NCBI GenBank assembly: GCA_019415925.1
Contig: DXYG01000012.1
Span: 1 to 45,882 of the forward strand
DNA length: 45,882 nucleotides
Source of the DNA: Clostridiales bacterium
GTDB taxonomy: Bacteria; Bacillota; Clostridia; Oscillospirales; Acutalibacteraceae
Direction of reading: 5' to 3'
The notes beneath the pieces were generated by a model that did no database searches, had not been told where the DNA came from, and saw nothing but the letters and a program-made list of their open reading frames with translations. Made by a program: the position numbers and the translations under genes. Shown piece by piece: positions 23,377 to 32,366 of this stretch. Every line of letters begins with the position of its first letter. Positions within the stretch are counted from its first letter, which is position 1.

Positions 23377-24207
23377 ATGCTGAATATAGGCTGCCATCTT
23401 TCAATTTCAAACGGTTTTGAGGCTATCGGAAATCAGGCTCTTGAAATCGGTGCAAATACGTTTCAGTTTTTTACACGCAATCCAAGGGGAGGTTCTGCCC
23501 GCAAAATTGAGCAGGCTGACGTTGACGCTTTAAAGCTGATTATGAGTGAGAACGCTTTTTCGCAGATTCTTGCTCACGCTCCCTACACAATGAATCTCTG
23601 CTCGGCAAAGCCCGAAACAAGAGAATTTGCGCTGAATACGCTTAAAGATGATTTGCTCAGAATGGAATATCTCCCCGATAATCTCTACAATTTTCACCCC
23701 GGAAGTCATACGGGACAGGGTACAGAAAAGGGGACAGAGCAGATAATTTCCGCTCTAAATGAAGCGATGTTCCCCGAAATGCACACAACCGTTCTGCTTG
23801 AAACCATGGCAGGTAAGGGCAGTGAGATAGGCGGTAAATTTGAGGAACTGTCGGCAATAATAGACGGAGTTGAAAATAAGGATAAAATCGGCGTGTGCCT
23901 CGACACCTGTCACGTTTTTGACGCAGGCTATGATATTGTAAATCACCTTGACGAGGTGCTTGATGAGTTTGACAAAATAATCGGAATTGACAGGCTTAAG
24001 GCTGTTCATCTCAACGACAGTATGAATTATCTCGGCTGTCACAAGGACAGACATCAGAAAATAGGCGAGGGTGCAATCGGACTTGACGCTTTCAAAAGAA
24101 TAATAAACCACCCTGCTCTTAAAAATCTTCCGTTTTTCCTTGAAACTCCTAATGACATAGACGGATATGCTTATGAAATAAGTCTGTTAAAAAGTATTGC
24201 GGAATAG
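23377..24207 (+). CDS. nfo: Deoxyribonuclease IV (endonuclease IV)
   Basis: A 276-residue zinc-dependent AP endonuclease that cleaves 5' to abasic sites in base-excision repair. The metal-site motifs appear in order: GCHLSISNG (about 4-12), LAHAPYTMNL (about 64-73), NFHPGSHTG (about 105-113), LLETMAGKGSEIG (about 140-152), CLDTCHVFDAGYD (about 175-187), VHLNDS, HKDRHQKIGEG and LETP. The ATG at 23377 has AAAGGAG 9 bp upstream. It is a single gene with its own candidate promoter. Confidence 0.96.
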   Translation: MLNIGCHLSISNGFEAIGNQALEIGANTFQFFTRNPRGGSARKIEQADVDALKLIMSENAFSQILAHAPYTMNLCSAKPETREFALNTLKDDLLRMEYLPDNLYNFHPGSHTGQGTEKGTEQIISALNEAMFPEMHTTVLLETMAGKGSEIGGKFEELSAIIDGVENKDKIGVCLDTCHVFDAGYDIVNHLDEVLDEFDKIIGIDRLKAVHLNDSMNYLGCHKDRHQKIGEGAIGLDAFKRIINHPALKNLPFFLETPNDIDGYAYEISLLKSIAE

Positions 24208-24503
24208 TGCTTTTTTATGGGAAATTTATGCGATTTCGACAATATAATATAAACAACAAAAACACAGTCGATTATTGAAGATATATGTATATATTGCAAT
24301 AAGTTTGTATAGGATAAACCATAAATAATACATAATTTGGCATATTTACTAAAAAGAAAATTATTTTCTTGTGCAGTTAGTGCGTTGAATAATTAATAAT
24401 ATTTTGTTATTATTAATTTGAAATGGGCAATTATATGCGGATTGCCCTTTTTTACGGGACTTTAAGGACGGTTCCGAGGTAATTATATTTAGGAGTGAAA
24501 CAA
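24208..24503 (+). promoter_or_regulatory. Leader of the first amylase gene with two hairpins (possible attenuator)
   Basis: An A/T-rich 296-bp gap. A perfect 11-bp A/T-only inverted repeat lies at 24391-24401/24408-24418. Just after it is an intrinsic terminator: GGGCAAT (24425-24431), ATTGCCC (24441-24447), then TTTTTT. The terminator sits 218 bp after the nfo stop but only about 40 bp before the amylase ribosome site, so it may be a leader attenuator rather than the end of nfo transcription. No convincing promoter could be placed; several A/T-rich -10-like hexamers occur. Confidence 0.55.
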
Positions 24504-27188
24504 TTGAGCAAAAAAATCATGAGCGTTATACTCGCATTATGTATGACGCTTTCTTGCCTTACAGCAGCCGGCTTTGTTGCTGAGGCAAGAACAACCGAAA
24601 ATGCAGAGATTTCTGCACAGGCTACTTCCGTAGAAACGGGAGCAGATTACGGTCTTGTAGATGATGTACAGGACGGACAGATTCTTCAGTGCTGGAACTG
24701 GAGCTACAAAGGCATTAAGGCTAATATGCAGAAGATTGCAGAACAGGGCTTTAGCGCTGTTCAGACTTCACCTATCCAGACAATCAAGGAAACAACACAG
24801 AACAGACAGATGTCGGGCAGCTGGTGGGTTTATTATCAGCCCTCAAATTTCAGCATTGAAACCAACAGCCAGAATGCCTGCGGTACAAAGAGTGAGTTCA
24901 AGGCTATGTGCGACGAGGCTCACAAGTACGGCATTAAGGTAATCGTTGACGCTGTGTTAAACCACCTTGCAAACAACGGTGACAACACGCTTTCACCTAC
25001 AATTCCCGATGACATCAGAAACGACAGCTCCTGCTGGCACGATATTAAAACCAACAGCTGGTATGCTTCACGTTATGACATCACACAGTATTGTATGGGC
25101 GGACTTCCCGACCTCAATACTTCAAACACAAAGATTCAGAACTATGCAATTTCTTTCCTCAAGGAAGCAATTGACGCAGGTGCCGACGGTTTCCGTTTTG
25201 ACGGTGCAAAGCACATTGAAACTCCTGTTGACAGCGGCTGTTCAAGCCAGTTCTGGCCCAACGTTCTCGGTGCTACTACAAGCTATGCGCAGAGCTCAAG
25301 AGGAATTACTCCCTACTACTACGGCGAAGTTCTCGATAAGGTGACAGGCGATAGCGATACAGGCGTTGCTTCAAAAGTGCTTAGCTCTTACACATCTATG
25401 ATGAGCATTACAACAAGCTCTGCGTCTAATTCAATTCGTAACTCAGTTAACAGTGGAGATGCAAATGGCGCAAAGAGAAGCGATTTCTATCTTGATGACG
25501 GTTCACAGGCAGCAGGCAACAAGTCTGTTCTCTGGAACGAATCGCACGATACATACGCAAACGGCTCTTCAAGAGGTCAGAGCGATACTACTCTTAAAAA
25601 GACATGGGCAATGGTCGGCTCAAGAGCACAGGCTTGCGCTATGTACCTCGCTCGTCCGAGCAGCTACTCAAACCAGATTGGTACAGCAAGCGTAACTGCA
25701 TGGGGCGACGCTGAAGTTAAGGCTGTAAACCGGTTTAAGAATTACTTTGTCGGCAAGACAGAGTATCTCTCAAGTGAAGGCTCAATCGCATATAACGAGC
25801 GTGGCACAGAGGGTGTTGTTCTTGTAAACTGCGGCGGCTCGTCAACATCAGTAAGCGTAACTGCACACAAAATGGCATCAGGTACTTACACAGATCAGAT
25901 TACCGGCAACACATTCACAGTTGCAAACGGCAAAATCAGCGGTAACATCGGCAGCACAGGCGTAGCTGTTGTTTACAACGCAAAGCCTGCAGGTCCTTCT
26001 GCTTCCGTAAATCCCGGCTCACAGAGCTACAAAACAGATACATTAACACTTACACTTAACTATAAGAATGCAACAAGCGGTCAGTACTCAATTGACGGCG
26101 GTTCATACCAGAGCTTTACAGACGGACAGACGATCACAATCGGCTCAGGTCTTGCTTACGGCACAAAGACAACCGTAGCAGTAAAGGCTTCCGACGGTAC
26201 AACAACGTCCGACGCTGAAACCTATACATACACAAAGGTTGATCCGAGCCTTGTTCAGAAGGTTTACTTTGACAATTCGTCATACAACTGGTCAAGCGCA
26301 TACGCATACATCTATGTTGACTCATCAACCAGAAACGGCGCATGGCCGGGTGTGCAGATGACAAAGGATTCTGCAACAGGCTACTACGTTATTGAAGTTC
26401 CCGAGGAGCTTTCAAACGGCTATGTAATCTTAACCGAGAGCAGCAGCGCAACAACAAACCGTTATCCTGCCGACGGCGAGGAAGGTATGGCTCTCAACGG
26501 AAAAACAATGATTATGAGAGCTAACCACGCTTGGGAAGAGTATACACAGACTCCTTCAACAACAGCCGCTCCGACAACACAGCCCACAACAGCTCAGCCG
26601 ACTACAGCGGCTCCTACAACAGTACCTGTAACAACAGCTCCTGCTGATAAGGTGCTTGTCGGTGATGTAAACCTTGACGGCGTAATTACAATCAGTGACG
26701 CTACCGAAATTCAGTATCACAGCAGTGAGTATAAGGTATTGACGGGCAACAGTGCTATTGCAGCAGATACAGACAAAAACGGTGCTATCAACATCAAGGA
26801 CGCTACTGCAATTCAGTGCTACCTCGCAGAATTTACAGATTCATCACAACACTGCGGCGAATACGTCGGAGGCGAAACTCCTACAACTCAGCCGACAACA
26901 ACACAGCCTGCAACTGCTCCTTCAGGCAACTATCTCTACTATAAGAACACAAACGGCTGGAGCACAGTAAAGGCTTATTACTGGAGTGATGACAACGCCA
27001 AAATGACTTCATGGCCGGGCGTTGACACAGAAAGCCTTGGCAACAATGTTTACCGTGTAGAAGTTCCGTCAGACGCTACCTTCATTATTTTCAATAATGG
27101 CAGCGACAGCCAAAAAACACTCGATTTGACAATCAGCGGTATGAACAAGATATACGAAAACGGTACATGGTCTGATTACAACGGTTGA
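24504..27188 (+). CDS. Secreted dockerin-bearing alpha-amylase (GH13, AmyE-like) with two CBM26 modules
   Basis: A predicted 894-residue extracellular enzyme cleaving alpha-1,4 bonds in starch. A signal peptide (about 1-27) precedes a GH13 domain close to Bacillus AmyE (about 50-480). It has VDAVLNH (Asp 149), FRFDGAKHIE (nucleophile Asp 233), YYYGEVLD (acid/base Glu 275) and NESHDTY (Asp 349). Next come a small beta domain (about 495-580), CBM26 (about 590-680), a Thr/Pro linker and a type I dockerin (about 716-776) with two intact calcium loops (DVNLDGVITISD, DTDKNGAINIKD). A second CBM26 ends the protein. TTG at 24504 is preferred (AGGAGTGA 5 bp upstream) over GTG at 24495, which lies in the ribosome site. 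The dockerin predicts docking to a cohesin scaffold. Confidence 0.93.
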   Translation: MSKKIMSVILALCMTLSCLTAAGFVAEARTTENAEISAQATSVETGADYGLVDDVQDGQILQCWNWSYKGIKANMQKIAEQGFSAVQTSPIQTIKETTQNRQMSGSWWVYYQPSNFSIETNSQNACGTKSEFKAMCDEAHKYGIKVIVDAVLNHLANNGDNTLSPTIPDDIRNDSSCWHDIKTNSWYASRYDITQYCMGGLPDLNTSNTKIQNYAISFLKEAIDAGADGFRFDGAKHIETPVDSGCSSQFWPNVLGATTSYAQSSRGITPYYYGEVLDKVTGDSDTGVASKVLSSYTSMMSITTSSASNSIRNSVNSGDANGAKRSDFYLDDGSQAAGNKSVLWNESHDTYANGSSRGQSDTTLKKTWAMVGSRAQACAMYLARPSSYSNQIGTASVTAWGDAEVKAVNRFKNYFVGKTEYLSSEGSIAYNERGTEGVVLVNCGGSSTSVSVTAHKMASGTYTDQITGNTFTVANGKISGNIGSTGVAVVYNAKPAGPSASVNPGSQSYKTDTLTLTLNYKNATSGQYSIDGGSYQSFTDGQTITIGSGLAYGTKTTVAVKASDGTTTSDAETYTYTKVDPSLVQKVYFDNSSYNWSSAYAYIYVDSSTRNGAWPGVQMTKDSATGYYVIEVPEELSNGYVILTESSSATTNRYPADGEEGMALNGKTMIMRANHAWEEYTQTPSTTAAPTTQPTTAQPTTAAPTTVPVTTAPADKVLVGDVNLDGVITISDATEIQYHSSEYKVLTGNSAIAADTDKNGAINIKDATAIQCYLAEFTDSSQHCGEYVGGETPTTQPTTTQPATAPSGNYLYYKNTNGWSTVKAYYWSDDNAKMTSWPGVDTESLGNNVYRVEVPSDATFIIFNNGSDSQKTLDLTISGMNKIYENGTWSDYNG

Positions 27189-27228
27189 TTATAAATCCGT
27201 TTTGATTACTTAAGAGTAAAAAATTTAT

Positions 27229-27254
27229 CCCCCGAAGTTATTAAGCTTCGGGGG
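27229..27254. terminator. Bidirectional terminator between the first amylase gene and the AraC gene
   Basis: CCCCCGAAG (27229-27237) and CTTCGGGGG (27246-27254) around an 8-base loop; A/T-rich flanks give T runs in both directions. It serves the two convergent genes ending at 27188 and 27266. Confidence 0.85.
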
Positions 27255-27265
27255 AATTTTGTGTG

Positions 27266-28171
27266 CTAAAATGTGATAAATTCAATTTCCGACATTCTGT
27301 ATTTTTTTCTGTACAGACTCGGCGTGATAGAAAAGTATCTTTTGAATTCTCTGTTAAAAAGTGAAAGATTAAAAAATCCGCAGCTGTGGGCAATCTGCAA
27401 AATGCTTTCATCGGTTTCTTTCAGCATATTTGCGGCGTTGTTCAGGCGAAGAATTTTTATGTATTCAACGCAGGTCATTTTTGTGCTTTCCTTAAAAAGT
27501 TTCATAAAGTAGCTTGAGCTAAGCCCTACGTGAGAAGCAATTTCGTCAACCGTAAGTTTGCCCGAAGCATTCTGCTGAATATAGCTGATTGACTGCTTGA
27601 TAATGCTTTTCGTTTCTGTGTGGTTTGACGACTGAGGCGACATTGAAAGGTAATTGTTCTTGTACAGCTCAATAAAAAAGTCAAATAAATTGCGCTTGAT
27701 TTCAAGCTGAAAAAACGGACCTCGGCTTTCAACGCACGAATCTATCAGGTGAAGTGGTGTTCTGAGCTGTTCATAGCCCTTGTTCTGACTGTGTATTACG
27801 GGCAGCTCAACCTTTGTGTTAACCAGCTCTGTAAAAAATTTATCGGTGTTGTACTCGTTGTTTTTTGACATAAGGTAGTCGTTGTCAACCATATAGCAGA
27901 TGTCAACAAGGTCGTTGTTATCGGATTTTCCGCTGTGGATAATTCTAGGAGCAATGAAGATTATATCACCCTTACCGACGTTATATTCCGTGTCATCAAT
28001 AAAAAAGCTTCCGTTTCCGCTGACAACATAATGTATTTCAATTTCCTCGTGCCAGTGAAACTGAAACCCCGAAAAGCCATCGGAATAGTCAAATTGATAA
28101 TAACGGAAAGGCATATCCGATTCCTTGAATTCAGTTTTTTCTTCGCTCAGATTTTCAATGATTTTTTTCAT
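27266..28171 (-). CDS. AraC family transcriptional regulator with cupin sensor
   Basis: A 301-residue predicted DNA-binding regulator. The N-terminal cupin-like sensor (about 20-100) has FQFHWHEEIEIHYVVSGNG and GDIIFIAPRIIHSG. The C-terminal double helix-turn-helix (about 195-295) shows LTVDEIASHVGLSSSYFMKL and the AraC signature around IAHSCGFFNLSLFNREFKRY. GAGGT is close before the ATG. It lies between two amylase genes, convergent with the first and divergent from the second, with 137 bp between the starts. A role as activator of the amylases in response to a maltodextrin or related sugar is inference from position and family. Confidence 0.92.
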   Translation of the reverse strand: MKKIIENLSEEKTEFKESDMPFRYYQFDYSDGFSGFQFHWHEEIEIHYVVSGNGSFFIDDTEYNVGKGDIIFIAPRIIHSGKSDNNDLVDICYMVDNDYLMSKNNEYNTDKFFTELVNTKVELPVIHSQNKGYEQLRTPLHLIDSCVESRGPFFQLEIKRNLFDFFIELYKNNYLSMSPQSSNHTETKSIIKQSISYIQQNASGKLTVDEIASHVGLSSSYFMKLFKESTKMTCVEYIKILRLNNAANMLKETDESILQIAHSCGFFNLSLFNREFKRYFSITPSLYRKKYRMSEIEFITF

Positions 28172-28308
28172 AAAAACCTCAAATAAAATAGGATAGTATC
28201 ATTAATGAGTATTTTAGTACAAGAAATTCCATATATATTATAATATAATAGTAAAAGTATAGCAAGAGTTAAATCTTGTCGAAATTTTAGAAGTGGGAGA
28301 AATTAAAA
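28172..28308. promoter_or_regulatory. Divergent promoter region between the AraC gene and the second amylase
   Basis: Minus strand: TTGTAC (28217-28222), an 18-bp spacer and TACTAT (28193-28198) drive the regulator. Plus strand: overlapping A/T-rich TATAAT-like hexamers at about 28235-28250 can serve as -10 for the amylase, but no good -35 is present, as expected of an activator-dependent promoter. The two promoters overlap, so one bound regulator could act on both. A short inverted repeat CAAGA/TCTTG lies at 28263-28278. Confidence 0.55.
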
Positions 28309-30825
28309 ATGAAATGGAGTAAAAAAATTGTCAGCTCGTTGCTGGCTTCTGTACTGTTAATGTCAACATCTGTTACCGGATTTTCAGCCGTAACGACAAA
28401 CAGTAGTGAAGTTGCAGCTTCGTCTACTATCGACTTCGAGCAGCCTGATAACGTTCAGGAAGGCGTTATTCTTCACTGCTGGAACTGGTCGTACAACAAC
28501 ATCAAAAAGTATCTTCCTCAGATTGCTGCGGCAGGCTATACTGCTGTGCAGACCTCACCCGTAACACAGCCCAAGGACTATTACTGGGAGGGCACAGCCT
28601 ACGGTAATGTCGGAATCCCCGACGGTATAGGCGGTAATGACGGTAACTGGTGGAAAAGCTATCAGCCCGTAACCGAATCAATCTGCGACAACGGCTACAC
28701 CTGGTACGGCACAAAGGCTGAATTCAAATCTATGTGCGACGAAGCAGAAAAGTACGGTATCAAGGTTATTGTTGATATCGTAGCTAACCATATGGGTAAC
28801 ATTCAGGGCTGGAAAATCGGCTCTGTTGAAGAGGTAATGGGAGATATTTCTCCTCAGGTCGGAACATTCTGGAATCCCGATATGCTCACCGACCCCTCTT
28901 ACTGGCACATCAGCACAAGCTGGGTACACTCAAGTGACGGTCGTTTTGACGTTACTCAGGGCAATATGGGTATGCCCGACCTTAACACAGGAGATAAAAA
29001 GGTTCAGAATATGATTCTCAACCTTCTCAAGGAATGTATAGACAACGGTGCTGACGGTTTCAGATTCGACGCCGCAAAGCACATTGAAACCCCGAAAGAC
29101 GATCCTGCATTTGCAAGTGATTTCTGGGACGTAGTTCTTGACGGTGCAACAAGCTATGCTAAGAGCACAAAGAATTTTACTCCTTACTATTACGGCGAGG
29201 TTCTTAACAGAATTGACAGCACAGCTGCTGAGAACTATTACCTCAGCAAGATGTCCGTAACCGACAACTCAACAGGCGATAATATCAGAAACTCGCTCAA
29301 GTACGGTCAGGTTGGCGGAGCTTCAAACTCAGGCTACTGCGGTTACGCTCACGGTCAGGGCAACAAGGTAGTTCTCTGGGCTGAATCTCACGATACATAT
29401 ATGGGCGGCGGCTCATCATATGACTGCAATGACTCAACTATCAACAAGGCTTGGGCAATTGTAGCTTCAAGAAAAGATTCAACAGGTCTTTACTTTGCAA
29501 GACCTTTCTATTCATACGAAAGACTCAACGATGACCAGAACGGTTACGACGCAAGAAAAGACCCGATTCAGCTGGCTAAAGAAATCAGACAGACTCAGTT
29601 GGGCGAGGTCGGAACACTGACATGGATGGATACCTGCGTTGCAGAGGTTAACCGTTTCAGAAACCACTTTGTAGGTCAGAGCGAAAGCCTTGGTAATTCA
29701 GGCGACACACTCTTCTATAACGTAAGAGGCAACAGCGGCGTTGTTATCGTAAGCACAAAGGGAGCAGGCGCCGTAAGCGTAAGCCTCGGCGGCAAGATGA
29801 AGGACGGTACTTACACCGATCAGGTATCAGGTAACACATTCACTGTTTCCGGCGGCACAATCAAAGGCACAATCGGAAATGAGGACGGTATTGCAGTAGT
29901 TTACAACACTACATCAGTGCCCAGAAGTACAATCGAAGCTCCCAGAGAGAACTTTGCTGCTGAATCAATTGACATAACAGTCGGTCTTGATAACGCAACA
30001 AAGGGTACATACAGCATCAACGGCGGTGCTGCTGTAACATACACAAAGGACACAACCTTTACTATCGGTGCAGGAGATGCAATCGGAACAAAGTACACTG
30101 TTGTTCTGACAGCAACTGACGGCACAAACACAACATCCGGTACATACACCTTTACAAAGGAAAGCAAGGACGTTACATATCCCACAGAACCGGGTTATTC
30201 GACTCCTACAACAGTGCCTGCAACAACTGCACAGCCTGCAACAACTCAGCCGGCTACCTCAGCAACTCAGCCGACAACACAGCCTTCTAACAGGGTGCTT
30301 ATCGGTGACGTTGACTTAAACGGCACAATCACAATTTCCGATGCAACTGATATTCAGCTTCACGCTTCTGAAATAAGTGTGCTTACAGGCGACGCTCTCA
30401 CAGCGGCAGATGTTGACAAAAACGGTATAATTAATGTTAAAGACGCTACTGCAATTCAGTGCTATCTTGCAGAGCTTCCATTTGAAGGATCTTACTGCGG
30501 TACATATACAGGCGGCGAAACTCCCACAGAGCCTTCAACAACCGAGCCGGTATCTAAGAATTACCTCTATTACAAGAATACCAATAACTGGAGCAAGGTA
30601 ATGGCTTATTACTGGAGCGACAGCAATACAAAAATGACAACATGGCCGGGCGTTGACACAGAAAGCCTTGGCAACAATGTCTACCGTGTAGAGGTTCCGT
30701 CAGATGCTACTTTCATTATTTTCAATAATGGCAGCGGCGGCGACGGAAATCAGACAGGCAATTTGACAATCAGCGGTATGAACAAGATTTACGAAAACGG
30801 TACATGGTCTGACTATAACGGTTAA
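28309..30825 (+). CDS. Secreted dockerin-bearing alpha-amylase (GH13, AmyE-like) with one CBM26
   Basis: A predicted 838-residue extracellular enzyme paralogous to the amylase at 24504-27188. It has a signal peptide (about 1-27) and a GH13 domain (about 45-545) with VDIVANH (Asp 156), FRFDAAKHIE (nucleophile Asp 254), YYYGEVLN (acid/base Glu 297) and AESHDTY (Asp 362). A small beta domain (about 550-625) and a Thr/Pro linker follow. The type I dockerin (about 662-722) has loops DVDLNGTITISD and DVDKNGIINVKD, and a C-terminal CBM26 (about 745-838) ends the protein. It lacks the CBM26 that precedes the dockerin in the paralogue. The C-terminal module is nearly identical to its counterpart while the catalytic domains are much less alike. 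GTGGGAGA lies before the ATG. Confidence 0.93.
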   Translation: MKWSKKIVSSLLASVLLMSTSVTGFSAVTTNSSEVAASSTIDFEQPDNVQEGVILHCWNWSYNNIKKYLPQIAAAGYTAVQTSPVTQPKDYYWEGTAYGNVGIPDGIGGNDGNWWKSYQPVTESICDNGYTWYGTKAEFKSMCDEAEKYGIKVIVDIVANHMGNIQGWKIGSVEEVMGDISPQVGTFWNPDMLTDPSYWHISTSWVHSSDGRFDVTQGNMGMPDLNTGDKKVQNMILNLLKECIDNGADGFRFDAAKHIETPKDDPAFASDFWDVVLDGATSYAKSTKNFTPYYYGEVLNRIDSTAAENYYLSKMSVTDNSTGDNIRNSLKYGQVGGASNSGYCGYAHGQGNKVVLWAESHDTYMGGGSSYDCNDSTINKAWAIVASRKDSTGLYFARPFYSYERLNDDQNGYDARKDPIQLAKEIRQTQLGEVGTLTWMDTCVAEVNRFRNHFVGQSESLGNSGDTLFYNVRGNSGVVIVSTKGAGAVSVSLGGKMKDGTYTDQVSGNTFTVSGGTIKGTIGNEDGIAVVYNTTSVPRSTIEAPRENFAAESIDITVGLDNATKGTYSINGGAAVTYTKDTTFTIGAGDAIGTKYTVVLTATDGTNTTSGTYTFTKESKDVTYPTEPGYSTPTTVPATTAQPATTQPATSATQPTTQPSNRVLIGDVDLNGTITISDATDIQLHASEISVLTGDALTAADVDKNGIINVKDATAIQCYLAELPFEGSYCGTYTGGETPTEPSTTEPVSKNYLYYKNTNNWSKVMAYYWSDSNTKMTTWPGVDTESLGNNVYRVEVPSDATFIIFNNGSGGDGNQTGNLTISGMNKIYENGTWSDYNG

Positions 30826-30858
30826 TTAGCTCATTTGTCTCACTTTATAAATATAAGG

Positions 30859-30892
30859 AAGAAACCTCCGAAAAAATTCGGAGGTTTCTTTC
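30859..30892 (+). terminator. Rho-independent terminator after the second amylase gene
   Basis: AAGAAACCTCCGAA and TTCGGAGGTTTCTT arms around AAAA; the 3' arm ends in a T-rich stretch. Confidence 0.88.
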
Positions 30893-30958
30893 TTCTGCTA
30901 AAAATTGTCTGCAAAATTGCAAATAAAAATACATTTCATCGAAAATAACGTTTAATTA

Positions 30959-30987
30959 TTGTAAAACAGAAAAATATATGATATACT
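30959..30987 (+). promoter_or_regulatory. SigA-type promoter for alr
   Basis: TTGTAA (30959-30964), a 17-bp spacer and TATACT (30982-30987), 75 bp before the start codon. Confidence 0.65.
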
Positions 30988-31062
30988 AATAAACTGATAA
31001 ATACGGAGTCGGTAAAAGTTGCGATAATTCGCAATGCTCCGATATTGAAAGAGGGCTTTGAT

Positions 31063-32223
31063 TTGAGAAAGCTTGCGCAAAGAACTGAGGCTGTTGTAAG
31101 CCTGAGTGCTATTGAACACAATATAAAAAATATCAGAAGCCGTCTTGACAAAGGCGTTGAAATAATGGCTGTCCTGAAGGGTGACGGCTACGGTCACGGT
31201 GAGAAGGGTATTTATCCGACCTTAAAAAAATGCGGTGTTGAAAGATACGCCGTTGCCGTGTGGGAAGAGGGCGCTTCACTTCGCAAGGCAGGCGCAGTTG
31301 AGCCTATACTTTTGCTTGGCGATACCTGTGACGGTCAGCTTGAAAACCTTATCAAATATAATCTCACACCTACGATTTTTTCACTTGATACGGCGGAAAA
31401 GCTTAATCTGCTTGCAAAATGGAGCGGAGTTGTTCAGCCGATACACATCAAGATTGATACGGGTATGAGCAGAATCGGATTTCCTGCAAACGATTTGGCA
31501 ATTCCGATTATCAAGAAGATAAATGAGATGGAAAACCTCAAGATAACAGGTGCGTTTACTCACTTTTCTCGTGCTGATGAAAAGGACGGCGAGAGTGCGG
31601 CTGAGCAGTATAAGCTGTATCTTGAAATGATTGCAAAGCTTGAAAAAGAGGGAATAGAAATTCCCTGCAAGCACGTTGCAAACAGCCCTGCAATTCTTCT
31701 TCGCCCCGAAACTCAGCTTGACGCCGTAAGAGCAGGCGACATTCTTTTCGGACTCTGTCCGATAGATGAGGACGACTGGCTCAAAGAGGACTTCCGTCAG
31801 GTTATGAGCTGGTACACGTATGTTGTTATGGTAAAGGAAGTCCCTGAAGGAACAGAGGTAGGCTACGGCGGAACGTTTGTAACGAAAAGACCGACTAAGA
31901 TTGCGACAATTCCCGTAGGCTTTGCCGACGGCTACAGCAGACGGCTTTCAAACATCGGCAAGGTTATGATAAACGACAAAGAAGCTCCGATTATCGGCAG
32001 AGTCTGTATGGACCAGTTTATGGTTGACGTTACCGATATCGGCGACGTAAAACGAGGCGATACGGTTGCATTGCTTAACGACAAGCTAAGCGTATTATGG
32101 ATGGCTGATTTGCTCAATACTAATGTTGACGAAATCGTCTGCGGAATTTCAAAGCGAGTTCCCAGAATCTATGAGGCAGACGAGCCGTTGCAGGTAATTT
32201 CGGAAGATAGCTCGGAGTTGTAA
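31063..32223 (+). CDS. alr: Alanine racemase
   Basis: A 386-residue PLP enzyme interconverting L- and D-alanine, supplying D-alanine for peptidoglycan. The PLP lysine is in AVLKGDGYGHG (Lys 39); most relatives read AVVKADAYGHG. The second catalytic residue is the tyrosine in VGYGGTF (Tyr 268). IKIDTGMSRIGF, FTHFSRAD, GFADGYSRRL and GRVCMDQFMVDV are also present. TTG at 31063 is chosen because AAAGAGGG lies 8 bp upstream; an in-frame TTG at 31045 has no ribosome site. A variant serine-family racemase cannot be excluded from the GDG substitution, but alanine racemase is most likely. Confidence 0.9.
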   Translation: MRKLAQRTEAVVSLSAIEHNIKNIRSRLDKGVEIMAVLKGDGYGHGEKGIYPTLKKCGVERYAVAVWEEGASLRKAGAVEPILLLGDTCDGQLENLIKYNLTPTIFSLDTAEKLNLLAKWSGVVQPIHIKIDTGMSRIGFPANDLAIPIIKKINEMENLKITGAFTHFSRADEKDGESAAEQYKLYLEMIAKLEKEGIEIPCKHVANSPAILLRPETQLDAVRAGDILFGLCPIDEDDWLKEDFRQVMSWYTYVVMVKEVPEGTEVGYGGTFVTKRPTKIATIPVGFADGYSRRLSNIGKVMINDKEAPIIGRVCMDQFMVDVTDIGDVKRGDTVALLNDKLSVLWMADLLNTNVDEIVCGISKRVPRIYEADEPLQVISEDSSEL

Positions 32224-32286
32224 TGGAACTTGATTAAATTATAATTTTATTATCTCATAGCGAGTGAAATATTATCGCTTATATTC

Positions 32287-32310
32287 GTAGGGACACGGTG
32301 TGCCGTGTCC
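32287..32310 (+). repeat. Single GTAG-footed hairpin
   Basis: GTAG (32287-32290) followed by GGACACGG TGTG CCGTGTCC, a perfect 8-bp stem with a 4-base loop. It belongs to the same hairpin class as the units at 3450-3472 and 3589-3611 (GGACAC arms) and stands alone between alr and the ATP-grasp gene. Confidence 0.75.
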
Positions 32311-32366
32311 GTTTACAAACAGATTTTACAACTAAGAATTCATATAATAAACGGGAGAGGTATTAA

